Part shown: positions 1 to 8,596 of the stretch, one piece after another | How positions within the stretch are numbered: the first letter of the stretch is position 1 | Layout: each line of letters opens with the position of its first letter | DNA from: CAMBDS01 sp964355675 | Lineage (GTDB): Bacteria > Electryoneota > AABM5-125-24 > Hatepunaeales > Hatepunaeaceae | Length of the DNA: 23,181 nucleotides | Assembly (NCBI GenBank): GCA_964355675.1 | Contig: CAYHEC010000043.1 | Coordinates: 1 to 23,181 of the forward strand | Reading direction: 5' to 3' | Notes under the pieces: model-generated | The model's database searches: none | What the model was told of the DNA's origin: nothing | What the model saw: the letters and a program-made list of their open reading frames with translations, nothing else | Position numbers and translations under genes: made by a program

Positions 1-1775
1 CGAAGATGTTGGTTTGCGTTCATTACATCATGCGGGATATTCTGTCTTCGAAGCATCCTCGAAAGAGTCTCTGAGACTTCCACAGAGGTAGTTCCGACAA
101 GAACCGGTAGTCCATCTTCGTGCAACTCTTTGACTTCATCTACAATTGCATTGTATTTTTCGCGTTTAGTTTTAAAAATAACATCATCATGATCAACACG
201 TTTGACCAAAACATTAGTCGGTATAACGACAGTTTCAAGCTTATATATATCCCAAAACTCTCCTTCTTCAGTCTCGGCGGTTCCGGTCATCCCGGCAAGT
301 TTAGCATAAAGACGAAAATAATTTTGGAGTGTAATCGTCGCGATTGTTTGGGTCTCGCCTTCAATTTTCACGCCCTCTTTTGCTTCGATAGCCTGGTGGA
401 GACCGTCGGAATACCTTCTGCCGGGCATCAATCTGCCAGTGAATTCGTCAACGATCAAGACTTTATCATCTTGAACGACATACTCAACATCTTTTTCGTA
501 GAGCGAATAGGCACGCAATAATTGAGAAATATTGTGAATTCGCTCGCTTTTTGAGGAGGAGCTGGTATGTAACTCATCTTTTAATTTGAGTTTATCAGCA
601 ATACTGACATCCTCGAGCGAATCTATCTTATGAATTTCCTCAGTTAAGTCAGGTAAAAGAAACAAATCTGCTTCGCTTCCTTCGTACTTCGCGAGCAACA
701 TCCGGCCTTCCTCAGTCAGATCGATGGTGTGTTGCTTTTCGTCGATTACAAAGAGAAGCTCCTCGTCCAACTCATGCAATCGCTTATCGGCCATATAATC
801 ATGCTCGGCCTTACGCATGAGGGCCTTAGTTCCCTCTTCGGCGAGTAATTTACCGAGGCGTTTATTTTTCGGTTGGGCTCGATAGCCTTTCAGAATCAAT
901 ATACCAGCTTCGACGGCATCAGACTCAGTACCGGTAGCTATGTATTGTTCAGCCTGAGAAATGAGCTCGCCCACTCTGTCCCTTTGGACCTTGACCAATC
1001 GATCGACGGAGGCTTTCAGTTTGTCGTACATTTGTGTCGAATTACTGACAGGACCGGCGATAATGAGGGGGGTCCTTGCTTCATCGATCAGAACAGAGTC
1101 AACCTCATCGACAATCGCATAATTATAGCCTCGCTGAACCATGTCTTCGGGATGGATAGCCATGTTGTCGCGTAAATAATCGAATCCAAACTCGTTGTTT
1201 GTGCCGTAAGTAATATCACAAGCATACTGTTCGCGGCGTTCGCGGGGGGTCATTTGATTCAGGATACATCCAACAGACATTCCGAGCATTTCAAAGATCA
1301 ATCCCATCCATTCGCTGTCACGCTGAGCGAGATAATCATTGACGGTAACAAGATGAGCACCCTTCCCAGTCAGGGCGTTGAGGTATAGCGGCAGTGTCGC
1401 GACAAGAGTTTTTCCCTCACCAGTGGCCATTTCAGCGATTTTGCCTTGGTGCAGAATTACGGCTCCAATGAGCTGAACGTCGAAAGGTACCATGTCCCAG
1501 GTGGTCAAATTACCTACTACATGCCATTGTCTGCCGAGTGCGAGCTTGCAGGCGTGTTTGACGAGAGCGAATGCTTCGGGAAGGATGTCGTCGAGTGATT
1601 CCCCAGCCAATATACGTTGTTTAAATTGTTCAGTGATTACGGGAAGGTCATCAACGGAGACAGATTTGACGTAGTTTTCGAAATGGTGGTTGATTTCAGC
1701 GATCAGCGGTCGGACGGGCTTGATTTGCCTTTCCTTTTTTGTACCGAAAATCGACGAGAGCAATTTGGTCAACAT
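1..1775 (-). CDS. secA: SecA, preprotein translocase ATPase (3' end cut off by window)
   Basis: SecA is the cytoplasmic motor ATPase that drives unfolded preproteins through SecYEG. About 591 residues are visible from ATG at 1775; the C-terminal scaffold, wing and tail lie beyond base 1. Walker A is ATGEGKT (residues 117-123), Walker B is IVDEVDSVLIDEARTP (about 221-236), and the GMTGT motif and start of NBD2 (LVGTTSVEVSE) are present near the truncated end. After Walker B there is a long charged insert (QRDRVGELISQAEQYI, then PKNKRLGKLLAEEGTK and HDYMADKR), which resembles the insert of Bacteroidetes/FCB SecA proteins. The upstream gene ends 96 bases away and only a weak ribosome site precedes the ATG. 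Product is certain; the FCB reading of the insert is from memory of the family. Confidence 0.97.
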   Translation of the reverse strand, partial: MLTKLLSSIFGTKKERQIKPVRPLIAEINHHFENYVKSVSVDDLPVITEQFKQRILAGESLDDILPEAFALVKHACKLALGRQWHVVGNLTTWDMVPFDVQLIGAVILHQGKIAEMATGEGKTLVATLPLYLNALTGKGAHLVTVNDYLAQRDSEWMGLIFEMLGMSVGCILNQMTPRERREQYACDITYGTNNEFGFDYLRDNMAIHPEDMVQRGYNYAIVDEVDSVLIDEARTPLIIAGPVSNSTQMYDKLKASVDRLVKVQRDRVGELISQAEQYIATGTESDAVEAGILILKGYRAQPKNKRLGKLLAEEGTKALMRKAEHDYMADKRLHELDEELLFVIDEKQHTIDLTEEGRMLLAKYEGSEADLFLLPDLTEEIHKIDSLEDVSIADKLKLKDELHTSSSSKSERIHNISQLLRAYSLYEKDVEYVVQDDKVLIVDEFTGRLMPGRRYSDGLHQAIEAKEGVKIEGETQTIATITLQNYFRLYAKLAGMTGTAETEEGEFWDIYKLETVVIPTNVLVKRVDHDDVIFKTKREKYNAIVDEVKELHEDGLPVLVGTTSVEVSETLSRMLRRQNIPHDVMNANQHL

Positions 1776-1871
1776 ATTTTCAAGTAATCAGTTGTTATAG
1801 AATGACAATAAATTCCCGGAATTTTCAGGGAACCGCAAATCTTAGAAAATTCGCTTCAGACTCTTTAATCG
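1776..1871. other. Intergenic gap between metallophosphoesterase gene and secA
   Basis: This 96-base gap is AT-rich. I see no convincing promoter or terminator in it; a weak inverted pair (ttccc...ggga) lies near 1813-1834 but has no T run. Confidence 0.4.
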
Positions 1872-2552
1872 TCAAGTACCCGTGGCGAGCCGTTGCGCTA
1901 AATAGGGCGGTAACCCGGCGTCGATAATGTGTTTGGCGGCTTCTGCAATTGGATACTCGACTCTCACCCAAAGAAAATCAGCCGTCGAAGTGTTGTAAAT
2001 GCCATAGCAGGATCGTGAATCATGATCACGGGGTTGACCGACTGATCCGACGTTAATCAGACGACGACCATCCGATGGATTGGTGAAAATCACCGGAAAA
2101 TGAGTGTGACCAAAAAAACAAACTAACTGTGAAAAGGAACGGAAACCAGCCGAAGTGTCAGAATTTTTAAATAGGTAGTGCCACTGCTCGGGCTCATCCG
2201 GCGAAGAATGTACGCATAAGATGGTTTCGAACTCCAGCGTCAGAGGCAAACTTTTAAGGAACTCTATATTTATCTTGGTGAGCTGTTCGATAGTCCACTC
2301 TGAGGCAACGCGTGCATTGGAGTTCATAAACGATGGAGACAGCCGACCAATAACCGTAGCGTCATGGTTGCCCAAAATAGAGGGTATGTTCTCATCCTTG
2401 AGTAACTCGATGCACTCATTGGGACGAGCGCCATACCCGACTATATCTCCAAGGCAAATAATCGAATCGACTCGTTCATTCTTAATCGAGCGAAGAACTG
2501 CTTCGAGAGCAGGTAGATTGCCATGGATGTCCGAAATCAGCGCCAGCTTCAA
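1872..2552 (-). CDS. Calcineurin-like metallophosphoesterase (YfcE/MJ0936-type)
   Basis: A 226-aa cytoplasmic phosphoesterase with the complete two-metal site: D8-x-H10 in SDIHGN, D36 in GDIVGYG, N62-H63-D64 in GNHD, a histidine in CVHSSPDEP, and GHTH near residue 150. The length fits the small YfcE/MJ0936 group of phosphodiesterases; the substrate cannot be told from sequence. The start is TTG at 2552, since no ATG or GTG lies before the SDIHGN motif. The TTG overlaps the nusB stop by four bases (TTGA), so translational coupling is likely. A GGAGG stands about 15 bases upstream, which is farther than usual. No signal peptide. Confidence 0.9.
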   Translation of the reverse strand: MKLALISDIHGNLPALEAVLRSIKNERVDSIICLGDIVGYGARPNECIELLKDENIPSILGNHDATVIGRLSPSFMNSNARVASEWTIEQLTKINIEFLKSLPLTLEFETILCVHSSPDEPEQWHYLFKNSDTSAGFRSFSQLVCFFGHTHFPVIFTNPSDGRRLINVGSVGQPRDHDSRSCYGIYNTSTADFLWVRVEYPIAEAAKHIIDAGLPPYLAQRLATGT

Positions 2553-3097
2553 TCGGGGTCTTGGTAGCCTCCAGTTAGGAGTGAATTTTCGCCACGACCA
2601 ATATCGCCGTAAACCGAGTCGAGCACTCCGTTTATGAAACGGCCACTATTATCGGTTGAGAATTTTTTTCCAATTTCAATTGCTTCATTGATTGACACCT
2701 TTGGTGGAATCTCTTCAATATAAAGCATTTCTGCCACAGCCATTCTTAAAATAAGGCGATCGATAACGGCAACTCTGTGAAACTCCCACTTTTCGATTTT
2801 GTTACGAATAATCTCATCGAGCTGTTCTCGATGAGTGCAGGTAAGGGCTACCAATCGAGCGGTGAAATCGCTGACAATTTGATAGTCAGTTACAAGCGAA
2901 TCTTTCAGGCTCTCTTCGACTGTACAATCCCTCATTTCGATGACGTATGCGGCACGAAGAGCCATTTCTCGTGATAGACGCCTCGAAACGGGAAGTCCGA
3001 GGAGACCATCAGCGAGACTATCGGGAGTCGTATCCTTTTGAGTTATGTCATTGATATTATTATCGTTGAGTAATATATCATACTCAAGATCTGACAT
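2549..3097 (-). CDS. nusB: Transcription antitermination factor NusB
   Basis: NusB binds boxA RNA with NusE (S10) in rRNA antitermination complexes. The 182-aa product has the all-helical NusB core from about residue 38 (SRRLSREMALRAAYVIEMRD), then a central region ending in HRVAVIDRLILRMAVAEML and the typical C-terminal block EEIPPKVSINEAIEIGKKFS followed by SGRFINGVLDS. It is longer than the usual 130-160 aa because of an acidic N-terminal extension of some 37 residues (rich in D, N and L). The ATG at 3097 lies inside the 3' end of the upstream aminotransferase gene (14-base overlap) and has no strong ribosome site, which suggests coupling. It overlaps the next gene by four bases. Confidence 0.93.
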   Translation of the reverse strand: MSDLEYDILLNDNNINDITQKDTTPDSLADGLLGLPVSRRLSREMALRAAYVIEMRDCTVEESLKDSLVTDYQIVSDFTARLVALTCTHREQLDEIIRNKIEKWEFHRVAVIDRLILRMAVAEMLYIEEIPPKVSINEAIEIGKKFSTDNSGRFINGVLDSVYGDIGRGENSLLTGGYQDPD

Positions 3098-4031
3098 AAG
3101 TTAACCAGTTATATTTATCGGGCATTTCGCCATTGACAATGGCAAAGAAACGATCTTGAATTAATTTAGTGATCGGTCCTCGTTTTCCCGTCCCAACAGT
3201 GATACGATCAATCGAGCGAATGGGTGAAACCTCTGCGGCAGATCCGGTAAAGAAAACTTCATCGGCGATATAGAGCATCTCGCGCGGAATAAGAGTTTCC
3301 TGAATCTCATGATCGATCAGGCCTTCATTACGCAAATCTTTCAGAATCGAAAGCACAGACTCTCGTGTAATGCCCGGAAGAACTGAGGCGCCGAGCGGAG
3401 GCGTCATGATTTTATTATTGTAGATCACGAATACATTTTCCCCTGATCCTTCAGAGACGTATCCGGAGGCGTCTAAAGCGATTCCTTCGACGTATCCATC
3501 GGCGATAGCATCGAGTTTGATGAGCTGGGAGTTCATATAATTCGCCGCAGATTTGGCAAGAGCGGGGAATGTGTTTGGAGCCATGCGCGTCCACGAAGAG
3601 ACTTTCACGTCAACGCCGTTTGCGAGGGCTTCTTCTCCCAAGTATTTGCCCCAGTACCAAGTTCCTACTACGACCTCGATCGGGCAATTTCCAGGGTTAA
3701 CTCCGAGGCTTTCGTATCCTCGAAAGATGAGAGGACGAAGATAGGCTTCTTCAAGGTTGTTGATGCGAATAATGTCCAGACAAACTTGATTAACTTCGCT
3801 TTGAGTGTATGGAACGGCCATGCGATAGATTTTTGCGGAGTTAAAAAGCCTTTTGGTATGGTCATTCAGACGGTAAATTGCAGATCCTTTGGGCGTTTTA
3901 TAGCAACGCAAGCCCTCAAATACGCAGGAACCATAATGTATCACATGAGACATTACGTGTATATTGGCGTCTTTCCAGTCGAGCCATCGACCAGAAAACC
4001 ATATTTTTGTATTTTCGTTGAAAGCGGACAT
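3084..4031 (-). CDS. ilvE: Branched-chain amino acid aminotransferase
   Basis: A 315-aa fold-type IV PLP aminotransferase that interconverts leucine, isoleucine and valine with their 2-oxo acids. Family landmarks are HYGSCVFEGLRCY (about 32-44), the Schiff-base lysine K160 in ALAKSAANYMNS, GIALDASGYVSEGSGENVFV and the phosphate-binding PGITRESVL. Length is normal for the family. ATG at 4031 is preceded by GGGAGA five bases upstream, a good ribosome site. It sits just downstream of the acyl-CoA dehydrogenase gene and upstream of nusB. In this setting it could supply the deaminated leucine skeleton to the carboxylase cluster, although a purely biosynthetic role is equally compatible. Confidence 0.94.
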   Translation of the reverse strand: MSAFNENTKIWFSGRWLDWKDANIHVMSHVIHYGSCVFEGLRCYKTPKGSAIYRLNDHTKRLFNSAKIYRMAVPYTQSEVNQVCLDIIRINNLEEAYLRPLIFRGYESLGVNPGNCPIEVVVGTWYWGKYLGEEALANGVDVKVSSWTRMAPNTFPALAKSAANYMNSQLIKLDAIADGYVEGIALDASGYVSEGSGENVFVIYNNKIMTPPLGASVLPGITRESVLSILKDLRNEGLIDHEIQETLIPREMLYIADEVFFTGSAAEVSPIRSIDRITVGTGKRGPITKLIQDRFFAIVNGEMPDKYNWLTYVRS

Positions 4032-4040
4032 TTTTCTCCC

Positions 4041-4058
4041 GACGGATTATCGTCCGTC
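4041..4058 (-). promoter_or_regulatory. Short hairpin in the ilvE leader
   Basis: gacgga at 4041-4046 pairs with tccgtc at 4053-4058 around a 6-base loop, right beside the ilvE ribosome site. It may affect translation of ilvE; this is weak evidence and no leader peptide rich in Leu, Ile or Val was found. Confidence 0.25.
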
Positions 4059-4124
4059 GCTATTCTGATAGGTTGAATCTTTGTTGTAGTTGAGTTGCTA
4101 ATGACTCATTTCAGTTGACTTGAG

Positions 4125-5273
4125 TTACTCGGAGCGCCCCATAATCTGCTCGGCAATAATCAAGTGCATGACCTCGTTTGTGCCTTCGTAAATAGTAGTG
4201 ATCTTAGAATCTCGCATGAAGCGTTCCACTGGATATTCTTTTATGTAGCCGTATCCGCCATGGATTTGGACCGCTTCGAGGGCGGAACGCACGGCAACCT
4301 CCGAGCAGAATAATTTTGCCATCGCGGCTTCTTTGATGAAAGGCTCATGTCTGTCTTTTTTGGCGCAAGCCTTATGGATAAGTAATCTACCGGCTTCGAT
4401 TTCCATTGCCATGCGGGCAATTTTGTATCGTGTTGATTGAAATGATCCGATCGGTTTGCCAAACTGCTTGCGTTCCAAGCTGTATTTGATCGATTCGTCA
4501 AGAGAAGCCTGGGCGATTCCTAAAGCTTGAGAAGCGACGCCGATTCGACCAGAATTCAAGGTAGTCAGTGCGAGTTTGAATCCGGCTCCTTCATCGCCGA
4601 TTCTGTCTGCAACAGAAATTCGATAATCATTCAGGACAATTTGAACGGTATCAGATGACCTGATACCGAGCTTTTTCTCTTTTTTGCCGACTTCAAAACC
4701 TGGCTTTTTCGTATCGACAAGGAATGCGGAGGCGCCGCGAGACCCTTTACTTGGATCGGTCATGGCCATAACGATAATTATATCAGCGTGGGAGCCGGTG
4801 GTGATGAAGTTCTTGACCCCGTTCATTATATAATGATCGCCGTCTCTGATCGCAGTGCATTTCATAGCGCCTGCGTCGGAGCCTGATTCCGGCTCGGATA
4901 GTGCGAAAGCGCCAACAAATTTACCTGAGGCGAGCGGTTTGAGTAGGCGTTCTTTCTGATCGGGAGTACCGAATACTTCCAGCGGATAGCAAACAAGCGA
5001 GTTATTAACTGATACGATGATTGCGCAGGAGGCGTCAGCACGCGCCAATTCCTCAACGATAATCGAGTAACTGATCATGTCGAGGCCAGCGCCGCCGTTT
5101 TCTTCAGGAACTGTTACCCCCATAAAACCGAGTTCACCCAATTTTTTGATCTGTTCTGTAGGGTAGATTTCGTGTTCATCACGTTCGGCCGCGCTGGGAG
5201 CGAGCTCGGTTTCGGCAAAGCTTCTGACGGTTTGTTGTACCATCAGCTGTTCTTCGGTTAATTGATAACTCAT
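4125..5273 (-). CDS. Acyl-CoA dehydrogenase (short/branched chain type)
   Basis: A 382-aa FAD enzyme that introduces the alpha-beta double bond in acyl-CoAs and hands electrons to ETF. It has the N-terminal helical block (LTEEQLMVQQTVRSFAE), the FAD/substrate segment GAFALSEPESGSDAGAMKC, the RIGVASQALGIAQA and RKQFGKPI signatures, and the C-terminal IHGGYGYIKEYPVERFMRD with IYEGTNEV. The glutamate of YEGT is the catalytic base position of SCAD/MCAD. Isovaleryl-CoA dehydrogenase usually has its base elsewhere, so the substrate stays open. I chose ATG at 5273; a TTG four codons upstream (5285) is the alternative, but AAGAG abuts it directly. A 37-base gap follows the upstream dehydrogenase gene. 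Confidence 0.93.
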   Translation of the reverse strand: MSYQLTEEQLMVQQTVRSFAETELAPSAAERDEHEIYPTEQIKKLGELGFMGVTVPEENGGAGLDMISYSIIVEELARADASCAIIVSVNNSLVCYPLEVFGTPDQKERLLKPLASGKFVGAFALSEPESGSDAGAMKCTAIRDGDHYIMNGVKNFITTGSHADIIIVMAMTDPSKGSRGASAFLVDTKKPGFEVGKKEKKLGIRSSDTVQIVLNDYRISVADRIGDEGAGFKLALTTLNSGRIGVASQALGIAQASLDESIKYSLERKQFGKPIGSFQSTRYKIARMAMEIEAGRLLIHKACAKKDRHEPFIKEAAMAKLFCSEVAVRSALEAVQIHGGYGYIKEYPVERFMRDSKITTIYEGTNEVMHLIIAEQIMGRSE

Positions 5274-5310
5274 TGAAGTGTTCAACTCTTAGTATCTAAT
5301 TTCAAAGCGA

Positions 5311-6162
5311 TTAATTGTATGAAAAGAACCCGCGGCCACTCTTGCGTCCAAGATGTCCGGCATCGACGAGTCTTCGTAGTAGTGGGCATGGCCGGTATTT
5401 GCTATCGCCTAACCCATGATGCAAAACCTCAAGAATGGCAAGACAGACATCAAGTCCGATTAAATCCGCGAGCGCCAAGGGTCCCATCGGATGAGCCATT
5501 CCGAGTTTCATGACCGTATCGATAGCCTCAGCGTCTGCAACACCTTCCATCAAACAGTACACCGCTTCGTTGATCATTGGCATTAAAATTCGATTTGCGA
5601 CGAATCCGGGAAAATCGTTTACGAGTACGGGCGTCTTCCCCATCATTACGGCGAGTGCAGTAGTATTCGCGACACATGCGTTGGATGTTGATTGACCTCG
5701 AACTATTTCGACGAGTTTCATCATCGGAACAGGATTCATGAAGTGCATTCCGATAACAAGTTCGGGACGCTTCGTGACCGCGGCTAAGGCAGTTATGGAG
5801 ATCGATGAAGTATTGCTGGCAAGGATAGCGCCGGGCTTGCAGATAGAATCGAGATTCGCATAGAGATTTTTCTTAACAACTGGATCTTCGATTATTGCCT
5901 CTACCACAATATCGGCAGAGGCGATTGAGTTAAGATCAGTCGAAGTTGAAATATTTGCAATTAAGGCGCTCTTAGCCTCTTCGGTCAGATTTCCCTTTTT
6001 AATCTGTCGGTCGCAATTTCCAGTGATGTTTTTTATAGCTCGATCAAGAAATCCCTGTTGGACGTCAACAAGGATCACCTTGAACCCAGTTGCCGCGGCG
6101 ACATGTGCAATGCCATTACCCATCGTCCCGGCGCCGATAACGGCGAAAGTATTTACTTCCAT
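5311..6162 (-). CDS. hbd: 3-hydroxybutyryl-CoA / 3-hydroxyacyl-CoA dehydrogenase
   Basis: A 283-aa NAD(P)-dependent enzyme that oxidises L-3-hydroxyacyl-CoA to 3-oxoacyl-CoA. The Rossmann motif GAGTMGNGIAH occupies residues 10-20. The catalytic H140 and E152 lie in HFMNPVPMMKLVEIVRG, and the C-terminal dimer domain begins with NDFPGFVANRILMPMINEA. Length matches the single-domain Hbd/PaaH family. ATG at 6162 has AAGGA six to seven bases upstream. It lies between the thiolase and the second acyl-CoA dehydrogenase, consistent with a beta-oxidation step or with acetoacetyl-CoA metabolism. Confidence 0.94.
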   Translation of the reverse strand: MEVNTFAVIGAGTMGNGIAHVAAATGFKVILVDVQQGFLDRAIKNITGNCDRQIKKGNLTEEAKSALIANISTSTDLNSIASADIVVEAIIEDPVVKKNLYANLDSICKPGAILASNTSSISITALAAVTKRPELVIGMHFMNPVPMMKLVEIVRGQSTSNACVANTTALAVMMGKTPVLVNDFPGFVANRILMPMINEAVYCLMEGVADAEAIDTVMKLGMAHPMGPLALADLIGLDVCLAILEVLHHGLGDSKYRPCPLLRRLVDAGHLGRKSGRGFFSYN

Positions 6163-6215
6163 TTCAATCCTTTGTAATTTTATTTCGTTCTAGTGCGTTG
6201 TCATGGAATAACGAT

Positions 6216-6344
6216 CGGTAGTGCAACGATTTATGGCGCTCATTCGGTAGCGCAGCGATTTATCGCGCTCATTCGGTAGCGCAACGATTTATCGCGCTCA
6301 TATTGAGATTAAGACGATAGGCGCGATAAATCGCTGCGCTACCG
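6216..6344. repeat. Repeat cluster: three direct copies plus one inverted copy
   Basis: Direct copies start at 6216, 6245 and 6274 with an exact 29-base period (cggtagcgcagcgatttatc and onward to cgctcatt). Copy 1 differs by three substitutions. An inverted copy at 6321-6344 is a perfect 24-base complement of copy 2 and differs from copy 3 at one base, so a stable 24-bp hairpin can form with either. No open frame uses it. It looks like a dispersed repeat that has partly duplicated in tandem. Confidence 0.85.
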
Positions 6345-6420
6345 GAACACATCATTACTGCTGTGACACGACACTAATCTATTTTGTCAATTAATTAGAA
6401 TACTGTATTGTGTTCTTTAC

Positions 6421-6442
6421 GGGCGGCCAAGAATGTCCGCCC
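6421..6442. repeat. GGGCGG...CCGCCC palindrome of the GGAGGGCGG family
   Basis: gggcgg at 6421-6426 pairs with ccgccc at 6437-6442, followed by tccaag, the same flank seen in the elements at 9804-10042 and 13366-13393. It lies 20 bases past the thiolase stop. No T run follows on the minus strand, so it is not a standard terminator. Confidence 0.6.
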
Positions 6443-6462
6443 TCCAAGATAACACTCTCCCA

Positions 6463-7659
6463 CTACAATCGTTCGATAACCATAGCGACAGCTTCGCCGC
6501 CACCAAGACAAATGCTGGCAACTCCCCATCTCATCTGTCGGTCATGGAGGGCATAAGCGAGAGTCGTTAGAATTCGAGCGCCTGAGGCTCCAATCGGATG
6601 ACCGAGCGCGACGGCTCCACCGTTGACGTTTACTTTATCGGCACTGATTCCAAGTAATTGGACATTTACAAGGCCGACGACAGAAAAAGCCTCGTTGATC
6701 TCGAATAAATCGATGTCTTCTAATGTGAGCGGTGATCCGTCACTTTTGCGCGACTTGGCTATGGCTTGTTTTATAGCCCCGGCAGGGGAGGTCGTGAACC
6801 TGACAGGAGCTTGAGCGAAAGTTGCGTAGCCATGAACTCTGGCAAGCGGTTTCAGACCGCGACTCGTGGCGGTGGAGGCAGACATTAAGACCAAAGCACA
6901 AGCGCCATCGTTCAATTTTGAAGCATTTGCCGCAGTAATAGTTCCATCCTTCTTGAATGCAGATTTCAGGGCTGGAATTTTATCGAATTTGACGCTTCGT
7001 GGTTCTTCATCTTCGGAGAAGATGATGGGATCGCCCTTTTTTTGAGGAATTGTGACCGGCACGATCTCGGAAACGAACTTTCCGGCTTTCTGGGCATCAA
7101 GAGCGCGCTGGTAGCTTTGAATCGCAAAGTTGTCCTGTGCCTCTCGGCCGATACTGTATTCATCTGCACATGCCTCGCCACACATTCCCATGTGCATATC
7201 GTTATAGGGGTCCCAAAGCCCATCGTGGATCATTCCATCGACGACTTTGTCGTGCCCCATTCTGAAACCGTTTCTGGCGTTAAGTAAATAGTAAGGGGCG
7301 TTCGACATCGATTCCATACCACCGGCAACGACGATATTGCTGTCGCCGAGACGGATCGCCTGTGTGGCAAGCATAGCGCTCTTCAGTCCCGAACCACAGA
7401 CTTTATGAACAGTGGTTGCGCCAACTTCGTTGGGAAGTCCGGCGAAAATTGCCGACTGCCTTGCGGGAGCCTGTCCTGCTCCACCCTGCAGAACCATCCC
7501 CATCAAAACCTCATCGACCTCTTCCGGCTTAACGCCAGCTCTTTCGATTGCGGCCTTAATAACTACAGCGCCAAGTTTAGGCGCTGAAAATGAAGCCAGC
7601 GATCCGCCAAAGGAGCCGATGGCGGTGCGTGCGGCTGATACTATTATGACGTCATTCAT
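6463..7659 (-). CDS. Thiolase, acetyl-CoA C-acetyltransferase type
   Basis: A 398-aa thiolase that condenses or cleaves 3-oxoacyl-CoA with CoA. The nucleophile is C88 in VHKVCGSGLKSAM. H354 in GGAVALGHPIGASGAR and C384 in SICLGGGEAVAM complete the active site. MLNARNGFRMGHDK-type loop residues (here LLNARNGFRMGHDK) and the DGLWDPYNDMHMGMCGE segment resemble biosynthetic/degradative acetoacetyl-CoA thiolases. ATG at 7659 has AGGA about eight bases upstream. Placed between an MBL hydrolase and the hydroxyacyl-CoA dehydrogenase, it probably splits acetoacetyl-CoA from leucine breakdown or butyrate-type metabolism. Specificity is inferred, fold and catalysis are clear. Confidence 0.95.
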   Translation of the reverse strand: MNDVIIVSAARTAIGSFGGSLASFSAPKLGAVVIKAAIERAGVKPEEVDEVLMGMVLQGGAGQAPARQSAIFAGLPNEVGATTVHKVCGSGLKSAMLATQAIRLGDSNIVVAGGMESMSNAPYYLLNARNGFRMGHDKVVDGMIHDGLWDPYNDMHMGMCGEACADEYSIGREAQDNFAIQSYQRALDAQKAGKFVSEIVPVTIPQKKGDPIIFSEDEEPRSVKFDKIPALKSAFKKDGTITAANASKLNDGACALVLMSASTATSRGLKPLARVHGYATFAQAPVRFTTSPAGAIKQAIAKSRKSDGSPLTLEDIDLFEINEAFSVVGLVNVQLLGISADKVNVNGGAVALGHPIGASGARILTTLAYALHDRQMRWGVASICLGGGEAVAMVIERL

Positions 7660-7731
7660 GGATACTATCCTGTTATTTTGTAGGGTCGTCAGAGATATTA
7701 ATTTATGCTATGCTGTAATCAAGATATACCA

Positions 7732-7754
7732 CGACAGGGTGGGACACCCTGTCG
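7732..7754. repeat. Palindromic repeat cgacagggtg-gga-caccctgtcg
   Basis: A perfect 10-bp stem with a 3-base loop lies between the MBL hydrolase stop and the thiolase start. No T run follows on either strand, so it is more like a small dispersed palindrome than a terminator. Confidence 0.75.
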
Positions 7755-7819
7755 AAACTCAATACCTACCGAATACAATTTAGCATTTCAACCAGTTCAA
7801 TATATTGTATAATTATAAA

Positions 7820-8596
7820 TTACGAGTTTATCGTGCCGACCGGATTACGGATTGCATGGCAGAACACAACTTTCCATCTATCCCTGATTGCGGATTGGAT
7901 CCATATCTGGCGATGGTGGAAAATGGTTTCGCGATCGTCGTCATACACCATGGTAACTTGAAGATTTGCATGAGATCTGGTGGAGATCAAATCCCCTGCA
8001 AACAGGAGCGTTTCATCTGCCAACTCGATTTTGACTACTTGATGTCCGGGCGAGTGGCCAGGAGCATGGTACAAAGTGACGCCGGGAACGACTTCATAAT
8101 TTCCGGTAACTGACTTCAGAATGCCTCGCTCCAGCAACGGAAAAAAATCCTCCTGACGGTAATCAGATTTTTTCTCAGGTGTGGGATTGCTTGCAATTTG
8201 AAGTTCTTCATAGTTGACGTAATATACAGCATTAGGAAAACTTGGCGCAACCCTATCAGCGACTCGATACGTAGCCCCGCCGGAATGGTCATAATGAAGA
8301 TGGGTTAAGATTACGATATCGATTTCGTCTGGATGAACGTTAAGCTTTGCTAATTCAGATATTAATCCTCGAGGCCGTTGATAATCGAGCAATCCAAGCT
8401 CTTCCTGTTCCCACTTGGAACCCAGCCCGGTATCGATCAGAATATGTTTACCTTCGATGAAGAGTAAAAGCTGATTCAAACCAAGTAGCATTCGACCTTT
8501 TGGACTACCGGAACTACCGACAGCATAGTCCTTGCGATCTATTTTTATCCAGCCGTCGGCAATAACATGATACTCACCTTCACGCGTCAAGCCCAC
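7820..8596 (-). CDS. Metallo-beta-lactamase-fold hydrolase
   Basis: A 258-aa MBL-fold protein with a full dinuclear metal site: H99-x-H101-x-D103-H104 in THLHYDHSGG, H181 in APGHSPGH, D202 in FAGDL and H247 in FCHAI. It resembles the lactonase/hydroxyacylglutathione-hydrolase-like branch (GLNQLLLFIEGKHILIDTGLG near the start). Substrate unknown; in an acyl-CoA cluster a thioesterase or lactonase role is possible but unproven. The start is GTG at 8596, directly abutting the TAG stop of the upstream acyl-CoA dehydrogenase with no spacer, so translation is probably coupled. No signal peptide. Confidence 0.88.
   Translation of the reverse strand: MGLTREGEYHVIADGWIKIDRKDYAVGSSGSPKGRMLLGLNQLLLFIEGKHILIDTGLGSKWEQEELGLLDYQRPRGLISELAKLNVHPDEIDIVILTHLHYDHSGGATYRVADRVAPSFPNAVYYVNYEELQIASNPTPEKKSDYRQEDFFPLLERGILKSVTGNYEVVPGVTLYHAPGHSPGHQVVKIELADETLLFAGDLISTRSHANLQVTMVYDDDRETIFHHRQIWIQSAIRDRWKVVFCHAIRNPVGTINS

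Larger units (their letters stand above)
6163..6462. other. 300-base intergenic region filled with repeats
   Basis: Between the thiolase and 3-hydroxyacyl-CoA dehydrogenase genes. It holds three direct copies and one inverted copy of a 24-29 bp repeat (6216-6344) and a GGGCGG/CCGCCC palindrome (6421-6442). Near the dehydrogenase start only its ribosome site is evident. Confidence 0.6.

Noticed and set aside
120..1175. Plus-strand open frames opposite secA
   Set aside because: Antisense shadows of a highly conserved gene.
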